From assembly GCA_965223305.1 (NCBI GenBank), contig CBDCWT010000088.1:310001-374000 (forward strand): 64,000 bases of DNA. The letters run 5' to 3'. The notes beneath the pieces are model-generated. The model ran no database searches and was not told the origin of the DNA. It saw only the letters and a list, made by a program, of their open reading frames with translations. The translations under genes and the position numbers were made by a program. This stretch comes from CBDCWT01 sp965223305 (GTDB lineage: Bacteria > Planctomycetota > Planctomycetia > Pirellulales > Pirellulaceae). Below are positions 26,760 to 36,562 of the stretch, in pieces (position 1 is the stretch's first letter; every line of letters begins with the position of its first letter).

Positions 26760-27770
26760 CTAGAGCAAACTGGCGACGTCCTCGCGCGCTATCGCCAACA
26801 TTCGATCGAACATCAGGTTGGCGTCAACCTTGTGATAGTTCTCGATCCGGCCAACAACACCATTCAACTCACGCTTGCCGACAAACTCGGCGAATTTTAC
26901 GACATCGGAAGTCAGGTCAACCGCTGTCCAAAAATCCATCTGACCAGCGGAGATCTCGCCGATGCGGACTGGCCACCAATCACGATCGACTAGCTCAACG
27001 TTGATGTACTCGACCAAGGCTGTTTCGACACCTCCAGCATGCTGGTCCTGGCGCTCTGCTGCGAACTCCACGAGCGGTTCGTGCAGCCACCGAAACCGCC
27101 ATTTTTTCGCACGGCTCTGCTCGAGCCCCGCGATGATGGCGTTCCGATGAACAATCGACCCGTGTACATCGACGACATAGATGCCCTCTGGCGAGATTCT
27201 CTCGACAACCGCGTCGGTGAACCGGCACACGTACTCTGTCAGCAACTCAGCCGTCAGGTCGATGCTGAAACCGAAGGGCAGTCCCCACGTGAGCTGACCG
27301 TATTCAACCGGAGGCCCCAAGAACACGCCATCTATTTCGTTTTTCAGCTGCTGCAAAACGCCATAACTTTGGATCGTGTCGGTGGCGAGCGGCAAGTGGG
27401 GACCGTGTTCTTCGACTGCGGTGTCCACGCTAAAGGCCAACACCTTCGGTTTGGTCCCCAACTGGAATGGGCGGCGCGCTAGCTCGACAATCTCCAACTG
27501 CGGATCCGAGTCATCGGATGTGCCAAAGCGTGGAAAACAGCTCGTGATCTGATCTAGAATCCGCGCCTTAAGCGACTCGTCCAACGCCTCGTGGAACAGT
27601 GGCGGCAGGACCAGATTGCGTCGGTCGGCTAGTTCCCCGTAGGGCGTTCCCAGCGAACAGACCGGCAGGATGATCGTCGTCGTGCTGTCAAGTCGTTGCA
27701 GAGTGGGCAGCGTATAGCTTGTCAGCCAGGGCCCCTTGTTGACCGCCTCGGGAAAGTAACCGTCGATCAT
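26760..27770 (-). CDS. Creatininase-family protein with atypical active site
   Basis: 336 residues. The metal-binding signature of creatininase-type amidohydrolases is clear at ~110-130 (EEHGPHLPLATDT; Glu, His and Asp ligands), with DVHGS and DQHAGGVETA later. The usual NGHGGN is changed to DVHGSI, and HAGE to HAGG, so a ligand or catalytic acid is missing. The N-terminal ~75 residues (IILPVCSLGTPYGELADRRN, then LVLPPL) look like a second, decayed copy of the same start motif. Family members open cyclic amides or process formylated or peptide substrates. Activity here is uncertain. Followed upstream by the aldolase-family gene, 42 bases away. Confidence 0.72.
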   Translation of the reverse strand: MIDGYFPEAVNKGPWLTSYTLPTLQRLDSTTTIILPVCSLGTPYGELADRRNLVLPPLFHEALDESLKARILDQITSCFPRFGTSDDSDPQLEIVELARRPFQLGTKPKVLAFSVDTAVEEHGPHLPLATDTIQSYGVLQQLKNEIDGVFLGPPVEYGQLTWGLPFGFSIDLTAELLTEYVCRFTDAVVERISPEGIYVVDVHGSIVHRNAIIAGLEQSRAKKWRFRWLHEPLVEFAAERQDQHAGGVETALVEYINVELVDRDWWPVRIGEISAGQMDFWTAVDLTSDVVKFAEFVGKRELNGVVGRIENYHKVDANLMFDRMLAIAREDVASLL

Positions 27771-27812
27771 GCGTACTGGATGGCAGCAAGTAACAGGTAA
27801 ACAGTGTCTATA

Positions 27813-28706
27813 CTATTGGGGTTCGATGCCAGCCTGGGCTAAAGCCGTACGGATCGACGCCTTTTGGGCACTCGAGGTTGGCGGCATCGGCGGGCGCGGG
27901 ACGCCGGCAGGCCGTCCCTGCAGCTCCATGCAGTAGCGGACGTTGGCTGGCAAGTTGTCGTCTTGAATCGCATTCCAGATCGGCAACAGCTTTCCGTGCA
28001 ACTCGAGGCTCCTCGTCTGGTCGCCGTCGCGAGCCGCATTCCATAAGTCGACGCACAGGGTAGGCACGGCGGTCAAGATGGCCGCAATCGCTCCGACCGC
28101 TCCCAGCGAGAACGACGGGTAGAGCAGGGCGTCGACAGCGGTCATGATCCGCGCACGGTCACCGGCCATGATCAGCAGGTCGGCCAGCAACTTCAGATCC
28201 CCTGCGCTTTGCTTCACGCCGATCACACCATCGACTTCGTCGATGATGCGAGTTAGCAGCTGAGGCGAAAGGTACGTCCATGGCACAACGTTATAAACGA
28301 CAACAGGCAGCTCAGTCGCACGACAGATATCGGCGAAGTAGGCCACCATCGCATCGTCATTGGGTCGAAACAGATAATGAACCGGCGTGACCTGCAGTGC
28401 CGCCACGCCCAGGTCTCGTACCGCTCGGCCACGCTCGACGACCGCCACCGTGCTATTTGCAATGATTCCCGTGATGATCGGAACGCGTCCGGCGACTTCG
28501 GCGGAAACGATCTCAGTGATCCGCTGCGTTTCCTCCGTTGTCAGGGTATGTCCCTCACCGGTACTGCCGCAGACAGCCAAACCGTGAACCTGGGCCGATT
28601 CGACCAGGTACCGGCATTCCTGGCGCAAAGCCTGATCGTCGATCGAGCCGTCCGGTCGAAACGGCGTGACCATAGGTGGAACAATACCGAAGATGTTGTC
28701 GTACAC
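27813..28706 (-). CDS. DHDPS/N-acetylneuraminate-lyase family aldolase
   Basis: 297 residues, standard length. The pyruvate-binding loop GSTGEG is at 47-52, the catalytic tyrosine is Y138 (VVVYNVVP) and the Schiff-base lysine is K165 (VIGVKQSAGD). Class I pyruvate-dependent aldolases of this family make dihydrodipicolinate or cleave sialic or keto-deoxy sugar acids. The residues separating these groups are not decisive here, and the neighbours are not lysine genes, so a sugar-acid lyase is more likely than DapA. Forms a likely operon with the creatininase-like gene. Confidence 0.85.
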   Translation of the reverse strand: MYDNIFGIVPPMVTPFRPDGSIDDQALRQECRYLVESAQVHGLAVCGSTGEGHTLTTEETQRITEIVSAEVAGRVPIITGIIANSTVAVVERGRAVRDLGVAALQVTPVHYLFRPNDDAMVAYFADICRATELPVVVYNVVPWTYLSPQLLTRIIDEVDGVIGVKQSAGDLKLLADLLIMAGDRARIMTAVDALLYPSFSLGAVGAIAAILTAVPTLCVDLWNAARDGDQTRSLELHGKLLPIWNAIQDDNLPANVRYCMELQGRPAGVPRPPMPPTSSAQKASIRTALAQAGIEPQ

Positions 28707-28874
28707 GAGCGTTACAAAATGCTAGGTCAGATTCGGAACGCACCATCCTACGTCACGCTCGCAATGCAACGCAAGTTTCGCTACGCTTGGGGGACGCTTA
28801 ACGAGTCACAGGGGGCTGAGAAGCCCTGGTCCGATTGCCGGAGGCTTTCTTCAACACAGCAGAGGAACGAAACC

Positions 28875-29690
28875 ATGCGAGTGCTCCTACTTAGCGGCAT
28901 CTTCTTTCTACCGGCCACAGGAATGGCTGCCGAACTCGACGAGTCGCTCTTGTTCCACGCCTCTTTTGACCGCTCTCTCGACGCCGAGCTGTCCAAGGGA
29001 GACGCGCGTCTGTACACAGCCGACTCGCTTAAGAGAGAACATGTTCACGCGGGCATCGACGGCGAGAACGTCGTATGGCGGCGCGAGGGCGGCCATCAGG
29101 GCGGCGCACTCCAGTTCATGCGGAAGCATGACAAGTTCGTCTTCTACAAGGGTGACAAGAATGTTCCCGAAACCAAGCCGGGATTCGAAGGCACCCTCTC
29201 GTTTTGGATGCGGCTGACACCGAGCGAAGATTTGCCACCAGGTTACGTCGACCCGCTTCAGGTCACCGATAAGAAGTGGAATGATGCCTCGTTCTTCGTC
29301 GACTTTACCGAAGAGAATCCGCGACAGTTTCGGCTGGGCGTCTTTTCAGACTACAAGTTTTGGAATCCCGCCGACCGGAAGTGGGACCAGATCCCCGCCA
29401 GCGAGAGACCGATGGTCACCGTAACCGAGCTGCCTTTTTCTCGCGATCGCTGGACTCATGTCGCCTTTGTCTTCGAGAAGTTCAATCTGCCGGACAACGA
29501 CGGTCAGGCGGAGTTTTACCTGGATGGCAAGTCGCAAGGATATGTTCGCGGCAGGCAGCGTTTCAGCTGGCAAGCAGAGCAAGTGTCGATCTGGCTCGGT
29601 ATTAACTACGTCGGCTGGCTCGATGAGCTGAAGATATTCGACCGGCCGCTGTCCACAGACGAGCTACAACAACTTGCTAAATCACCGTGA
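28875..29690 (+). CDS. Secreted LamG/concanavalin-like lectin domain protein
   Basis: 271 residues from the ATG at 28875, preceded by AGAGGAA seven bases upstream. A signal peptide (MRVLLLSGIFFLPATGMAAE) precedes one LamG-like jelly-roll domain: LFHASFDRSLDAE at the start, GFEGTLSFWMRL, RDRWTHVAFVFEK, AEFYLDGKSQGYV and WLDELKIFDRPLSTDELQQL at the end. These are the signature strands of the LamG/pentraxin-like superfamily in planctomycetes. Carbohydrate or surface binding is inferred; no catalytic domain accompanies it. Confidence 0.82.
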   Translation: MRVLLLSGIFFLPATGMAAELDESLLFHASFDRSLDAELSKGDARLYTADSLKREHVHAGIDGENVVWRREGGHQGGALQFMRKHDKFVFYKGDKNVPETKPGFEGTLSFWMRLTPSEDLPPGYVDPLQVTDKKWNDASFFVDFTEENPRQFRLGVFSDYKFWNPADRKWDQIPASERPMVTVTELPFSRDRWTHVAFVFEKFNLPDNDGQAEFYLDGKSQGYVRGRQRFSWQAEQVSIWLGINYVGWLDELKIFDRPLSTDELQQLAKSP

Positions 29691-29727
29691 GAAAGGGCCG
29701 CTAAAGAGACAGCCCGGCGTCAGGTCA

Positions 29728-30195
29728 ATGGTTATCCAACATCTGTGCGACCATCGCCGCGTCGTCGACACGCTCGCTACGTGGCATTTCAACGAGTTCG
29801 GCTCACTCTCAGGAGCAGAATCACGAGAGGGCTATCGGTGCTTGCTAGAGTCCTATGGGACCGACACATTGATTCCCACCACGCTGGTCGCGTTCGAGTC
29901 ATGCGAGCTGTTGGGATCAGCAAATCTGCTGATGAACGACCTGCCTACTCGAAGACACCTGAAACCCTGGTTGGCTCAGCTTTACGTATGTCCTGCCGCA
30001 CGGGGAAAGGGAGTTGGTGCTGAACTCGTCCAACGAATCTCGTCAGACGCGGCCGGTCAGGGATTCGACACGCTCTATCTCTACACGTCTGGATCGCTCC
30101 CGCAGTATTACGGCGAACGTGGGTGGAATGTTGTCGAAACCCTGGACTATCTGGGTAAGGAACGCACTGTAATGAAACGTCGTACGGCTCCGTAG
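29728..30195 (+). CDS. GNAT-family N-acetyltransferase
   Basis: 155 residues from the ATG at 29728; an upstream in-frame ATG at 29674 would overlap the previous gene. The acetyl-CoA loop is ARGKGVGAELV (R-G-x-G-x-G pattern) preceded by LAQLYVCPA, with the closing QYYGERGWNVVETLDY typical of GNAT enzymes. The acceptor cannot be predicted. It follows the LamG gene by 37 bases on the same strand. Confidence 0.83.
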   Translation: MVIQHLCDHRRVVDTLATWHFNEFGSLSGAESREGYRCLLESYGTDTLIPTTLVAFESCELLGSANLLMNDLPTRRHLKPWLAQLYVCPAARGKGVGAELVQRISSDAAGQGFDTLYLYTSGSLPQYYGERGWNVVETLDYLGKERTVMKRRTAP

Positions 30196-30285
30196 CTAAG
30201 CAGCACCCATTCGTCGACGGTCGATAACGTATTCTTCGTAGAGCAGGCCGCAACCGGATACTACGTCGGCAGTATGCTTACTAAC

Positions 30286-33200
30286 CTATTCCGGTTCAAC
30301 AGCCCGAACTCCTTTCCCGATCGATTTGACGAAAGCGATTACATCAGCCAAATCCTGCTGGCTCAGGTCCTTCTCTAAACCATCGGGCATCAGGGACTTG
30401 CCCGTCGACACAAGCTCCTCGATATTGCTGCGCAGGACGACGTCCTCCTTCCCTTCGGCACGTCGCAGCGTGAGACTGTTCTCAGATTCCGAAGCGATGA
30501 TGCCGCTATAGACGTGCCCGTCGTAGGTCACCACGTTGTAAGCATTGAAATTGGGCTGGGCTTCGCGATTCGGATCGAGAATGGACACGAGCAAATCAGC
30601 GGGCGATTTGTTCTGCACGGAGGCCAGTTCTGGAGCCACCTGGTGCCCTACTTCCCCAACGCGATGGCACACGGCGCAGCGCCGTTGGAAGACGTCGAAA
30701 CCGCGGGCCACGCTACCGTTCAGCTCAAGCACACTTCGGTGCTCGGCGACGACGCTAGACCGATCGGATCGGATTTCGCCGGCAAACAGCTCTCTACTTC
30801 TCCTACGGATACCGTCGTCAGGGTGATCCAACAGAAGCTGCTTCTTATCTCGCTCCAACTCGCTCCGCCCGATGTTGCCAACCTCGACGGCTGCCAGCAG
30901 GCTGGCGATCTGCTGTTTGCTGGTCAGCATCGTGTCGATAACGTGACGGCGCGTTTGCGGGCCGTACGTCTTCCAGCTATCAATCAACAGTCGGCTGGCA
31001 GCCGCCGAATCATGCTGAGCCAGAGCTGACACGGCAGCTTGCTGCAGAGGTGGAGGTACCTGCGGTAGCAGGAATTCAGCCAGCTCTTGCGTCGCCGACC
31101 GCTCAAAAGCCAGCAGTCCAATCGCCTGAACGCGATCGCTAAGGGCCAGGCTCTCGTTACGCGCCTCTTGGTTCGCTCGCTCGAAGAGCTGGCTCACTTG
31201 ACGCCTCAGCTGATCGGTCGCCGCTCGGTCTTGGAGAAGTCCGGTGAGGGTCGCCCCGCGGCGACCCAGCCCCTCTCCCAAGGAAGCCAACACGGCCCGT
31301 TGAATCACCGCAGGGACCCGTTCCTTGGTCGCGGCGGACAAAGTGCGAAGAGCCGGTGCAGGATCGCGGTCGGCGCCGACAATCAGCGCCAGTTCGGACA
31401 TCAAAATGGCTGCCTGCTGCTGCTTAGTGAAACGATCACTTTGCAACAGCTTGCTGCTGAGCAAGTCCGCCACACCATTAACGGACGACAACAGAGCGGT
31501 GCGAATCTCACTGCTCAACTCCGCATCGACGGCCAGCCGCGCCAAGCCGCCGACCCTCTGTTCACTCGCAGCCTCGCCCAGTGAGAAAGCCAATTGGAAT
31601 CGGACCCGGTGGTCCTCGTCGCGAGTGAGCGCCAGCAAAGACGATATCAACTTCGGTTGCACGTGAGAAGTCTGAACCAGATACGGTTCGGCAAGCAGTA
31701 TCGCGTGCTCGCGAACTCGTGGGTGAGGATCGTGTAAGGCGGCTTCGAGTGCGGTCTCGTCCAGCCTGTCTAATCCAGCTAGCGCGTAGATCGCGTGGAC
31801 CCTGCCGCTTGGGTTCTTCGAAGATTGTGCCAACCGCCCGAGGTCGGGGGCGATCGAGCTATCCTGTCGCTGGTAAAGCAGACGCTGAGCCGTCGCCCTA
31901 GTCCAGCCATTCGTTGATTCCAACCGCTCGACGAGCTGATCGCTAGAGAGGTCCCCAAGTCGCTCGCTTCGCGCGAGCGAACCGCTGGGATCGACTACGC
32001 GGTAGATACGGCCTCGCTCGCTTCCGCTCTGCAAATCCAGATGTTGCTTGATCTCCTCAGGAATGGAATGCGGGTGTTCGATGGTTTCGCGATACATGTC
32101 CAGGATGTACAGGGCGCCGTCCGGCGCATTCACAAAGTTGACTGGTCGAAACCAGTTGTCTGACGAGCGGATGAACTCTTCACCCGGATCCGCTCGTGAA
32201 GCTGAAAAGGTAACGCCGTCGGCAGCCAGGCGTTTGCGATGTACAAGGTTGCCGCCGACATCACCGACAAACGCGTTGCCGCGAAATGCTGGCCGATACG
32301 CGTTGCCGCGATAGATCGTGATCCCCGTGGCCGACGTGAAGTAGCCGACAGGATATTCGGTCGGCACTACTCCAGGCTGCTGTGACGGATCGAGCGGCAT
32401 GAACTTCCACTCGCCGGTTTCGCTGACGACCAGTTTGTATCCCTTTTCCGCCGCCCGCCACTGTTGGCGAACAATCCGCCACGGTTCCGGTGGGCTGATG
32501 CGGAACACTCGGGCACTCGCTCCATCAGCAGCAATATCACGGATAAGGCTGCCGACTGCCAGCAGCGGATTTCGGGCGAGATAGCGCTGGGGATAGATCA
32601 CGTGCTGAATGTGGTTGCTATTGCTACAGACGAACCTATTTCCCCAATCGTCGATCGAGTGTCCGAATTGCTGACCCCCGGTCACCAATTCAAAACTTCT
32701 CGAACTCGGATCGAATCGTATGTCGCGACCTCTTGCGGAGAACAGCGCCTTGCCGCTAGAGGTCAATTCAGCGGGATTGCGCCCGGCAGCAAAATAGATG
32801 TGATTGTCGAGTCCCCAGCGGAGACCGTTGGCCAGCGCTTGTACGTTGCCTCGACCGAAACCGGCCAAGACCACCTCGCGAATATCGGCTCGATCATCAC
32901 CATCGGTGTCCTTGAAAAAGTAGAGGTACTGCGGCGCCAGCACGAAAAGTCCGCCGTCATAGCAACAAACCGATGTCGGCCAGCTAATGTTGTCAGCAAA
33001 CACTACGCTCTTGTCCATGCGCCCGTCGCCATCGGAGTCTTCCAGCAGGCGAATGATACCGGCATCCTGCTTGCCTCCCCCTTTCGGGTTAAGCGTCGTC
33101 GGCTCCTGCGAGAAGGGATAGCCATGCATCTCGGCGACGAACATCCGGCCGTGCTCATCGAAGCAAGCGTCAACAGGATCGGACACCATCGGCTCGGCAG

Positions 33201-33396
33201 CCACCAACTCCAGCCGGCATCCTTGGGCCACCTGAAACGTGGCAAGTGCGTGTTGCGGCTCGGTGGGGGGAATGCGCGGCAGATCCTCCTTGCTAACCTG
33301 GCGGCCAGGCCCAGCATGGGCTTGCCAGGCGGCTCCAACGGCCAGCCAGACGAGACAGCTTGACGCAACTTGAAAAAGACGATTTTGAAAGTTCAT
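30286..33396 (-). CDS. Pirellula-type membrane-bound dehydrogenase/haem protein with HEAT repeats
   Basis: 1036 residues from the ATG at 33394-33396; an earlier in-frame ATG adds 34 residues without sequence character. A signal peptide (VASSCLVWLAVGAAWQAHA) is followed by a six-bladed propeller-like region (FDEHGRMFVAEMHGYP, ITIYRGNAYRPAFRGNAFVG), the putative membrane-bound dehydrogenase domain of the Pirellula/Verrucomicrobium type. Residues ~515-880 are HEAT-like repeats. The C-terminus holds one haem c site, CAVCH (~905), in the Pirellula-type haem domain (VFQRRCAVCHRVGEVGHQVA and LVSTGKSLMPDGLEKDLS). Periplasmic oxidation of a sugar with electron transfer to the haem is inferred. Divergent from the next gene. 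Confidence 0.85.
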   Translation of the reverse strand: MNFQNRLFQVASSCLVWLAVGAAWQAHAGPGRQVSKEDLPRIPPTEPQHALATFQVAQGCRLELVAAEPMVSDPVDACFDEHGRMFVAEMHGYPFSQEPTTLNPKGGGKQDAGIIRLLEDSDGDGRMDKSVVFADNISWPTSVCCYDGGLFVLAPQYLYFFKDTDGDDRADIREVVLAGFGRGNVQALANGLRWGLDNHIYFAAGRNPAELTSSGKALFSARGRDIRFDPSSRSFELVTGGQQFGHSIDDWGNRFVCSNSNHIQHVIYPQRYLARNPLLAVGSLIRDIAADGASARVFRISPPEPWRIVRQQWRAAEKGYKLVVSETGEWKFMPLDPSQQPGVVPTEYPVGYFTSATGITIYRGNAYRPAFRGNAFVGDVGGNLVHRKRLAADGVTFSASRADPGEEFIRSSDNWFRPVNFVNAPDGALYILDMYRETIEHPHSIPEEIKQHLDLQSGSERGRIYRVVDPSGSLARSERLGDLSSDQLVERLESTNGWTRATAQRLLYQRQDSSIAPDLGRLAQSSKNPSGRVHAIYALAGLDRLDETALEAALHDPHPRVREHAILLAEPYLVQTSHVQPKLISSLLALTRDEDHRVRFQLAFSLGEAASEQRVGGLARLAVDAELSSEIRTALLSSVNGVADLLSSKLLQSDRFTKQQQAAILMSELALIVGADRDPAPALRTLSAATKERVPAVIQRAVLASLGEGLGRRGATLTGLLQDRAATDQLRRQVSQLFERANQEARNESLALSDRVQAIGLLAFERSATQELAEFLLPQVPPPLQQAAVSALAQHDSAAASRLLIDSWKTYGPQTRRHVIDTMLTSKQQIASLLAAVEVGNIGRSELERDKKQLLLDHPDDGIRRRSRELFAGEIRSDRSSVVAEHRSVLELNGSVARGFDVFQRRCAVCHRVGEVGHQVAPELASVQNKSPADLLVSILDPNREAQPNFNAYNVVTYDGHVYSGIIASESENSLTLRRAEGKEDVVLRSNIEELVSTGKSLMPDGLEKDLSQQDLADVIAFVKSIGKGVRAVEPE

Positions 33397-33558
33397 CGGA
33401 TATCCTGTTGCGGATGGAGCGGGCAGCGGCCTCGTTTGCATCGCAGCACCAATGATAGCACAATTGGTTGGGGCCTTCGCATCATCCGATGGCCGCATCG
33501 GTGACTTCAGCGCTGGAGCGTATAAGCAGTGAGCAGTCAGGTCGAGCGGAGAGCAGTG

Positions 33559-36507
33559 ATGAATCTACTTCTGGTTGTGCTGTGCGGCACGCTGGTCTTA
33601 GCGGACGAGCCCGAAGGCGCTCAGCGCGTGCCGTGGACCACCAGCCGCATCGCGGGCTCTCCAGATCCTCCGCCGCCTTACAAAGTTCAACTCGCGTTTC
33701 CTCATCTGAAGTTCGACAAGCCGACGGTGATCACCCCCGCGCCGGGTACCAACCGCCTCTTTGTCACGGAACAGCATGGGAAGATTCTCTCTTTCGACAA
33801 TGACCCGAATTGCGAACAAACAGATCTGGTCACCGATCTCAAACAAACATATCCGGATCTTCACGCGATCTATGGATTGACGTTTCATCCAGACTTCGAG
33901 CGAAACCGGTACGTGTTTGTGTGCTATGTGCTGGAAAACGATGATAAGGAACACGGCACGCGGGTATCGCGATTCGAGATGAGCGAACTCGATCCCCCTC
34001 GATTGGATGTCGACAGCGAACAGCTGCTGCTCACTTGGTTGATGGGTGGACACAATGGCGGATGCTTGAAGTTCGGTCCCGACGGTTACTTGTATATTTC
34101 GACCGGCGACGCTGGTCCAGCGTCGCCTCCCGACCCGCTTCGTGTGGGGCAAGACGTCTCGAACCTGCTCTCTTCGATTCTCCGCATCGACGTGGATCAC
34201 GCGGATGCTGACAAAGCGTACTCGGTACCGCACGACAATCCTTTCGTCGATCTCGAGAATGTGCGCCCTGAGATCTGGTCTTATGGATTTCGCAACCCCT
34301 GGAAGATTAGCTTCGATCGCCAGACTGGCGAGCTGTGGACCGGCGATGTCGGCTGGGAACTCTGGGAAATGGTCTACCGCGTCGAGAAAGGAGGGAACTA
34401 TGGGTGGAGTGTGATGGAGGGCCGTCAAGTAGTTCACCCAGAAGACGAGATCGGGCCCACGCCGATCCTGCCTCCCACCTTAGATCACCCGCACTCCGAG
34501 GCAGCATCGATCACCGGCGGGTTCGTCTACCGCGGCTCGCGCCTCGAGGAACTGCAGGGCGCGTACATTTACGGCGACTTTCAATCGGGAATCGTCTGGG
34601 GTGCCCGCTTCGAGGGCACGCAGCTCGTTTGGAAAAAGGAGCTGGCTCGGACGCCGCTGCAGCTGGTTGGCTTTGGTGAAGACAACGCAGGCGAACTTTT
34701 TCTTCTCGACTATCGCCAGCAGGTCTTTCAGCTGGTTGAGAACTCGCAGCCCGACAACAGCGGGTCGTTTCCCCGCCGGCTGAGCGAGACAGGGCTGTTT
34801 GCATCGGTGGCCGATCACCAACCTGCAGCTGGCGTGATTCCCTATTCGATTAACGCCGAGCAATGGTCAGACCAGACGCACTCCGAGCGTTGGTTTGCCG
34901 TACCCGGGCACGACCCAATTGAGATCGACGAAAAGGGAAACTGGCTGTTTCCCGAGGGCTCGGTGATCGTCAAAACTGTCAGCATCGAAGCCCGTTTGGC
35001 GGGGGAGTCAACTCCGCATCCGAAGACCACGCGACTCGAGACACAGATTCTCCATCGGGAAGCCAGTAGCTGGCGGCCCTATTCGTACGTCTGGAACGAG
35101 TCGCAGTCGGATGCCGAACTGGTCGAGTCGGCGGGGTTTACGCGGCTGCTGCAAGTTGAGGAGTCAGCAGGTGAAATCCGTGAAGTCCCCTATCGATTTG
35201 CGGCCCGCACAGAGTGCCTGCTGTGCCACAACCCGTGGGTTGAGAAAAAGACGACTATATTTGGTGTTCAATCATCATCGCCATTGGCGGTGAGTACGTT
35301 ACAACTGAATCGCGATCACCCCGACGGCGGACTCGCAGAGAATCAGTTGACGACGTATCGCCGCATTGGGTTGCTGGAGGTTGACGCAAAAGAGACTGAC
35401 GGACATTCCTCGGAGAGATTCGCGAATCCGTATGACGAGTCGGCGGATTTGAATGCGAGGGCGCGAGCGTATTTGCACGTTAATTGCGCCCACTGTCATC
35501 AGTTCAACGCCGGTGGCGCTGCGACCATTGCGCTCTCACATGATGTCAAGCTCGAGGAGATGAAGGCCATCGGTGTGCGCCCTTCGCAGGGCTCGTTTGG
35601 TATTTCGGATGCGCAGATCATAGCACCGGGAGATCCGCTCGGTTCCGTGCTCTTGTATCGAATCGCAAAGCTGGGTGGCGGGCGGATGCCGCGTCTTGGT
35701 TCCGAAGAGGTGGATGAACGGGCGGTGCGTTTGCTGCACGACTGGATCGCCCAGATCCACGTCGACTCCGACGCGCGCAGCGGGGGCAGTCGAGCACGCG
35801 TGGAACTAGTTGAGGCTTTGGACATCCTGCGCGCCGCGGACTCGACGGTCGGTGACCGAAAGGCAGCGATCGAGAGGCTTGTCTCGACCACACGAGGCGC
35901 GATGGCGTTGTTGCAAGCCGTCGACCGTGGAGAGTTAGCAAGAGCGGTTCGTACGGAAGTCGTTGCCGAAACCAAAGAGCACAGCTCGAGCGATGTGCGT
36001 GACTTGTTCGAGCGATTCGTACCCGCCTCGCAGCGCGTCAAACGGCTGGGGATGGTTGTGAACCACTCGGAGATACTCAGCCTCGAGGCGGACGTGGAAC
36101 GCGGGAAACAGGTTTTCTTCAACAACTCGGCGGCCGCTTGCAAGAGCTGTCATCGTATTCAGGGAACGGGAGAAGTGCTGGGACCCGATCTGACTGAGAT
36201 CGGCAAGAAGTATCGTCGCGACCAGTTGTTGGCGCACATTCTCGAGCCATCGAAGTTTATGGACACCAAGTACATTCCCTACCTACTGGAAACCACGGCC
36301 GGCCAGGTGATGACAGGACTGCTCGAGAGCCAGGACGACGACTTCGTCGTTCTCCGCGACGCCCAGAACAAGCTCCATCGCATCCCCGCAGCCGACGTCG
36401 AGCTGCTGGTGCGGCAGCATAAGTCGTTGATGCCCGAGCTGTTGCTGAAGGACATGACGCCCAACGAAGTCGCCGATCTGCTGGCGTATTTGGTGTCGTT
36501 GAAATAA
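33559..36507 (+). CDS. PQQ-type sugar dehydrogenase fused to cytochrome c domains
   Basis: 982 residues from the ATG at 33559 (GGAG seven bases before). A signal peptide (MNLLLVVLCGTLVLADEP) is followed by a glucose/sorbosone dehydrogenase propeller (~45-390) with LTFHPDF, GGHNGGCLKFGPDGYLYIST and WSYGFRNPWKISFD. A middle domain (~400-720) has LSETGLFA and IPYSINAEQWSDQTHSERW, as in HNE_0200-type proteins, and carries CLLCH (~552) and CAHCH (~644). The C-terminal Pirellula-type haem domain carries CKSCH (~861). Three haem c sites suggest an electron wire from the sugar site. Shares its C-terminal domain type with the divergent gene. Confidence 0.87.
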   Translation: MNLLLVVLCGTLVLADEPEGAQRVPWTTSRIAGSPDPPPPYKVQLAFPHLKFDKPTVITPAPGTNRLFVTEQHGKILSFDNDPNCEQTDLVTDLKQTYPDLHAIYGLTFHPDFERNRYVFVCYVLENDDKEHGTRVSRFEMSELDPPRLDVDSEQLLLTWLMGGHNGGCLKFGPDGYLYISTGDAGPASPPDPLRVGQDVSNLLSSILRIDVDHADADKAYSVPHDNPFVDLENVRPEIWSYGFRNPWKISFDRQTGELWTGDVGWELWEMVYRVEKGGNYGWSVMEGRQVVHPEDEIGPTPILPPTLDHPHSEAASITGGFVYRGSRLEELQGAYIYGDFQSGIVWGARFEGTQLVWKKELARTPLQLVGFGEDNAGELFLLDYRQQVFQLVENSQPDNSGSFPRRLSETGLFASVADHQPAAGVIPYSINAEQWSDQTHSERWFAVPGHDPIEIDEKGNWLFPEGSVIVKTVSIEARLAGESTPHPKTTRLETQILHREASSWRPYSYVWNESQSDAELVESAGFTRLLQVEESAGEIREVPYRFAARTECLLCHNPWVEKKTTIFGVQSSSPLAVSTLQLNRDHPDGGLAENQLTTYRRIGLLEVDAKETDGHSSERFANPYDESADLNARARAYLHVNCAHCHQFNAGGAATIALSHDVKLEEMKAIGVRPSQGSFGISDAQIIAPGDPLGSVLLYRIAKLGGGRMPRLGSEEVDERAVRLLHDWIAQIHVDSDARSGGSRARVELVEALDILRAADSTVGDRKAAIERLVSTTRGAMALLQAVDRGELARAVRTEVVAETKEHSSSDVRDLFERFVPASQRVKRLGMVVNHSEILSLEADVERGKQVFFNNSAAACKSCHRIQGTGEVLGPDLTEIGKKYRRDQLLAHILEPSKFMDTKYIPYLLETTAGQVMTGLLESQDDDFVVLRDAQNKLHRIPAADVELLVRQHKSLMPELLLKDMTPNEVADLLAYLVSLK

Positions 36508-36562
36508 GTCTTTTGTTGCGCGATCGGCCCAGCGTTTGACCTTCGTCCGCCGACGATCGAAA

